A stretch of 7,857 bases of DNA from Flavobacteriaceae bacterium (GTDB lineage Bacteria; Bacteroidota; Bacteroidia; Flavobacteriales; Flavobacteriaceae). The position numbers and the translations under genes were made by a program. The stretch is from the NCBI GenBank assembly GCA_016763715.1, contig JAESTG010000031.1:1-7857 (forward strand), written 5' to 3'. The notes beneath the pieces were generated by a model. It was not told the DNA's origin. It searched no databases and saw only the letters and a list, made by a program, of their open reading frames with translations. This document shows positions 7,000 through 7,857 of this stretch, piece by piece (the first letter of the stretch is position 1; each line of letters opens with the position of its first letter).

Positions 7000-7334
7000 A
7001 AAAATCTGAATCATTTTTTACTTATACAAAAGGTGTTGCCATTTTATGATGATCCTACCATACAAGAGGTTGGGGACATTTTGGTGCGTTTGTTCTATAT
7101 AGTACTTTTTGTGTGGTCCTATTGGACTATTAGGTCATTTCCTTCACGTAAAAATGTTGGAATAGACAGGAGGATTTAAACATTGTTTCGCCTTTCCTTT
7201 TGGTTGAACAAGACCGAGGAGAGGTTTCATTTTTAGCAAAAAGCAATCGATTGCTTTTTAAAGTGATTGCCGTGGTAATGATTGTGTTGTTTACGCTGGT
7301 GCCTCTAAGTGCCATTGTGGAAAGCACCTACTAA
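7000..7334 (+). pseudogene. Possible broken small membrane-protein gene in the lpxB to NlpC/P60 gap
   Basis: Two plus-strand frames read like adjoining parts of one protein. The first is open from 7000 to a TAA at 7177-7179 and contains LPFYDDPTIQEVGD followed by a membrane-like stretch (LFYIVLFVWSYW), then basic residues. The second frame is readable from about 7152 to a TAA at 7332-7334 and contains VSPFLLVEQDRGEVSF followed by another membrane-like stretch (VIAVVMIVLFTLVPLSAIV). A one-base shift near 7155-7176 would join them into one two-helix protein. Neither frame has a good ATG at its start, so the gene may be decayed, mis-sequenced or illusory. Its stop would overlap the lpxB stop (7331-7333) on the opposite strand. 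I do not recognise the family. The competing view is a non-coding spacer holding promoters and a hairpin. Confidence 0.35.
7238..7259. terminator. Perfect 22-bp palindrome, probable terminator downstream of lpxB
   Basis: The arms AAAAAGCAATC (7238-7248) and GATTGCTTTTT (7249-7259) are exact reverse complements. With TCGA as the loop this gives a 9-bp stem ending in a U-run on either strand. It begins about 70 bp past the lpxB stop, where a terminator for the minus-strand lpxB transcript would be expected; that would separate lpxB from the NlpC/P60 gene. A palindromic protein-binding site is the alternative, since the uninterrupted symmetry leaves no natural loop. Confidence 0.55.
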
Positions 7335-7857
7335 CTAATCGCTTCAATGATTAATTTTGCTGTTTTTTCGCTGGCACCTTTTCCACCCAAATCATTCTCT
7401 AAGTCATAATATTCTAAAAATAGTACAGCGCGATGATAATCATCTAAAATATGTGTGAGTTCCTCCTTAAGACGTTTGGAATTGAATTCCGTTTGAATTA
7501 GTTCGGTTACCACTGGTTTATCTAGAATTAAGTTCACTAACGAAATATATTTCAGTTTTATGACACGCTTTGCAATTTCATAAGAAATTCGATTGCCTTT
7601 ATAACAGACTACTTGAGGAACCTTGTACAAAGCTGTTTCTAATGTGGCTGTTCCCGAAGTAACTAGTGCAGCCGTTGATAGACTTAAAAGATCATATGTT
7701 TTGTTCAACAATAAATGCACATTATTATTGATAAATTGTGCATAAAATGAGGCGTCCAAACTAGGGGCTCCGGCTATAATAAATTGATAATCTTCCGGAG
7801 AATAGGTAAGCAAAGCGTACAAAGCCCTATCGTTAGGTAATTGCCACTTGGCTTTTA
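7331..7857 (-). CDS. lpxB: Lipid-A-disaccharide synthase, C-terminal part
   Basis: LpxB is the GT19 glycosyltransferase that joins UDP-2,3-diacylglucosamine and lipid X into the lipid A disaccharide at the cytoplasmic face of the inner membrane. The frame runs off the right edge, so only the last 174 residues (first full codon at 7855) of roughly 370-390 are visible. Numbered from the edge, they show FIIAGAPS (about 25-32), the nucleotide-sugar-binding TSGTATLE (66-73), PQVVCYKGN (80-88) and SLVNLI (105-110), all in family order, followed by a helix-rich tail. The TTG at 7822 is not the start; residues before it (KWQLPNDRA) also fit LpxB. The gene is on the same strand as the NlpC/P60 and comEC genes but separated by 381 bp with a likely hairpin terminator, so they may be transcribed separately. 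It confirms a Gram-negative, lipid A-making host for the right piece. Confidence 0.93.
   Translation of the reverse strand, partial: KAKWQLPNDRALYALLTYSPEDYQFIIAGAPSLDASFYAQFINNNVHLLLNKTYDLLSLSTAALVTSGTATLETALYKVPQVVCYKGNRISYEIAKRVIKLKYISLVNLILDKPVVTELIQTEFNSKRLKEELTHILDDYHRAVLFLEYYDLENDLGGKGASEKTAKLIIEAIS

Noticed and set aside
6950..7030. Flavobacterial promoter (TTTG plus TAnnTTTG) for the NlpC/P60 gene
   Set aside because: On the minus strand only a loose match of the TAAATTTA kind is present, without a well-spaced -33 element, so I do not annotate it.
7130..7327. Minus-strand 65-codon frame with a GTG start just after lpxB
   Set aside because: Its composition is less protein-like than the plus-strand frames over the same bases, it runs through the perfect palindrome, and it shows no signal or domain.

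Overview
The window looks like two unrelated pieces of DNA joined at about position 2260. The left piece (1 to about 2260) carries the end of a sugar ABC-transporter permease gene and, 18 bp downstream, a family 2 glycoside hydrolase of the beta-galactosidase/beta-glucuronidase type. It is visibly richer in G and C, uses codons such as GCG and CGC freely, and reads like a proteobacterial sugar-uptake operon: a transporter imports an oligosaccharide and a cytoplasmic glycosidase splits it. The hydrolase keeps both catalytic glutamates but stops abruptly in its C-terminal region.

The right piece (about 2261 to 7857) is AT-rich and typical of a marine or environmental Flavobacteriia member (Bacteroidota). 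Its starts lack Shine-Dalgarno sequences, its hairpin terminators have A/T-rich flanks, and its gene content fits that group. It opens in the middle of a POT-family peptide transporter gene, which has lost its N-terminal half. A strong terminator follows, then two tandem exported thioredoxin-fold genes. A second terminator sits between these and the convergent minus-strand group lpxB (partial), an NlpC/P60 lipoprotein and comEC.

In functional terms the right piece holds peptide uptake (POT), periplasmic thiol-disulfide chemistry (the thioredoxin pair), lipid A synthesis (lpxB), cell-wall peptide cleavage (NlpC/P60) and an inner-membrane DNA-uptake channel (ComEC). These are mostly housekeeping envelope genes.

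Two spots deserve attention. The first is the junction at about 2260, where two genes are cut in mid-domain with no mobile element visible; an assembly or cloning chimera is the simplest explanation. The second is the 381-bp gap between lpxB and the NlpC/P60 gene. It contains a perfect 22-bp palindrome and what looks like a frameshifted, start-less small membrane-protein gene on the plus strand. I see no convincing new biological system, CRISPR array, RNA gene or insertion sequence here.
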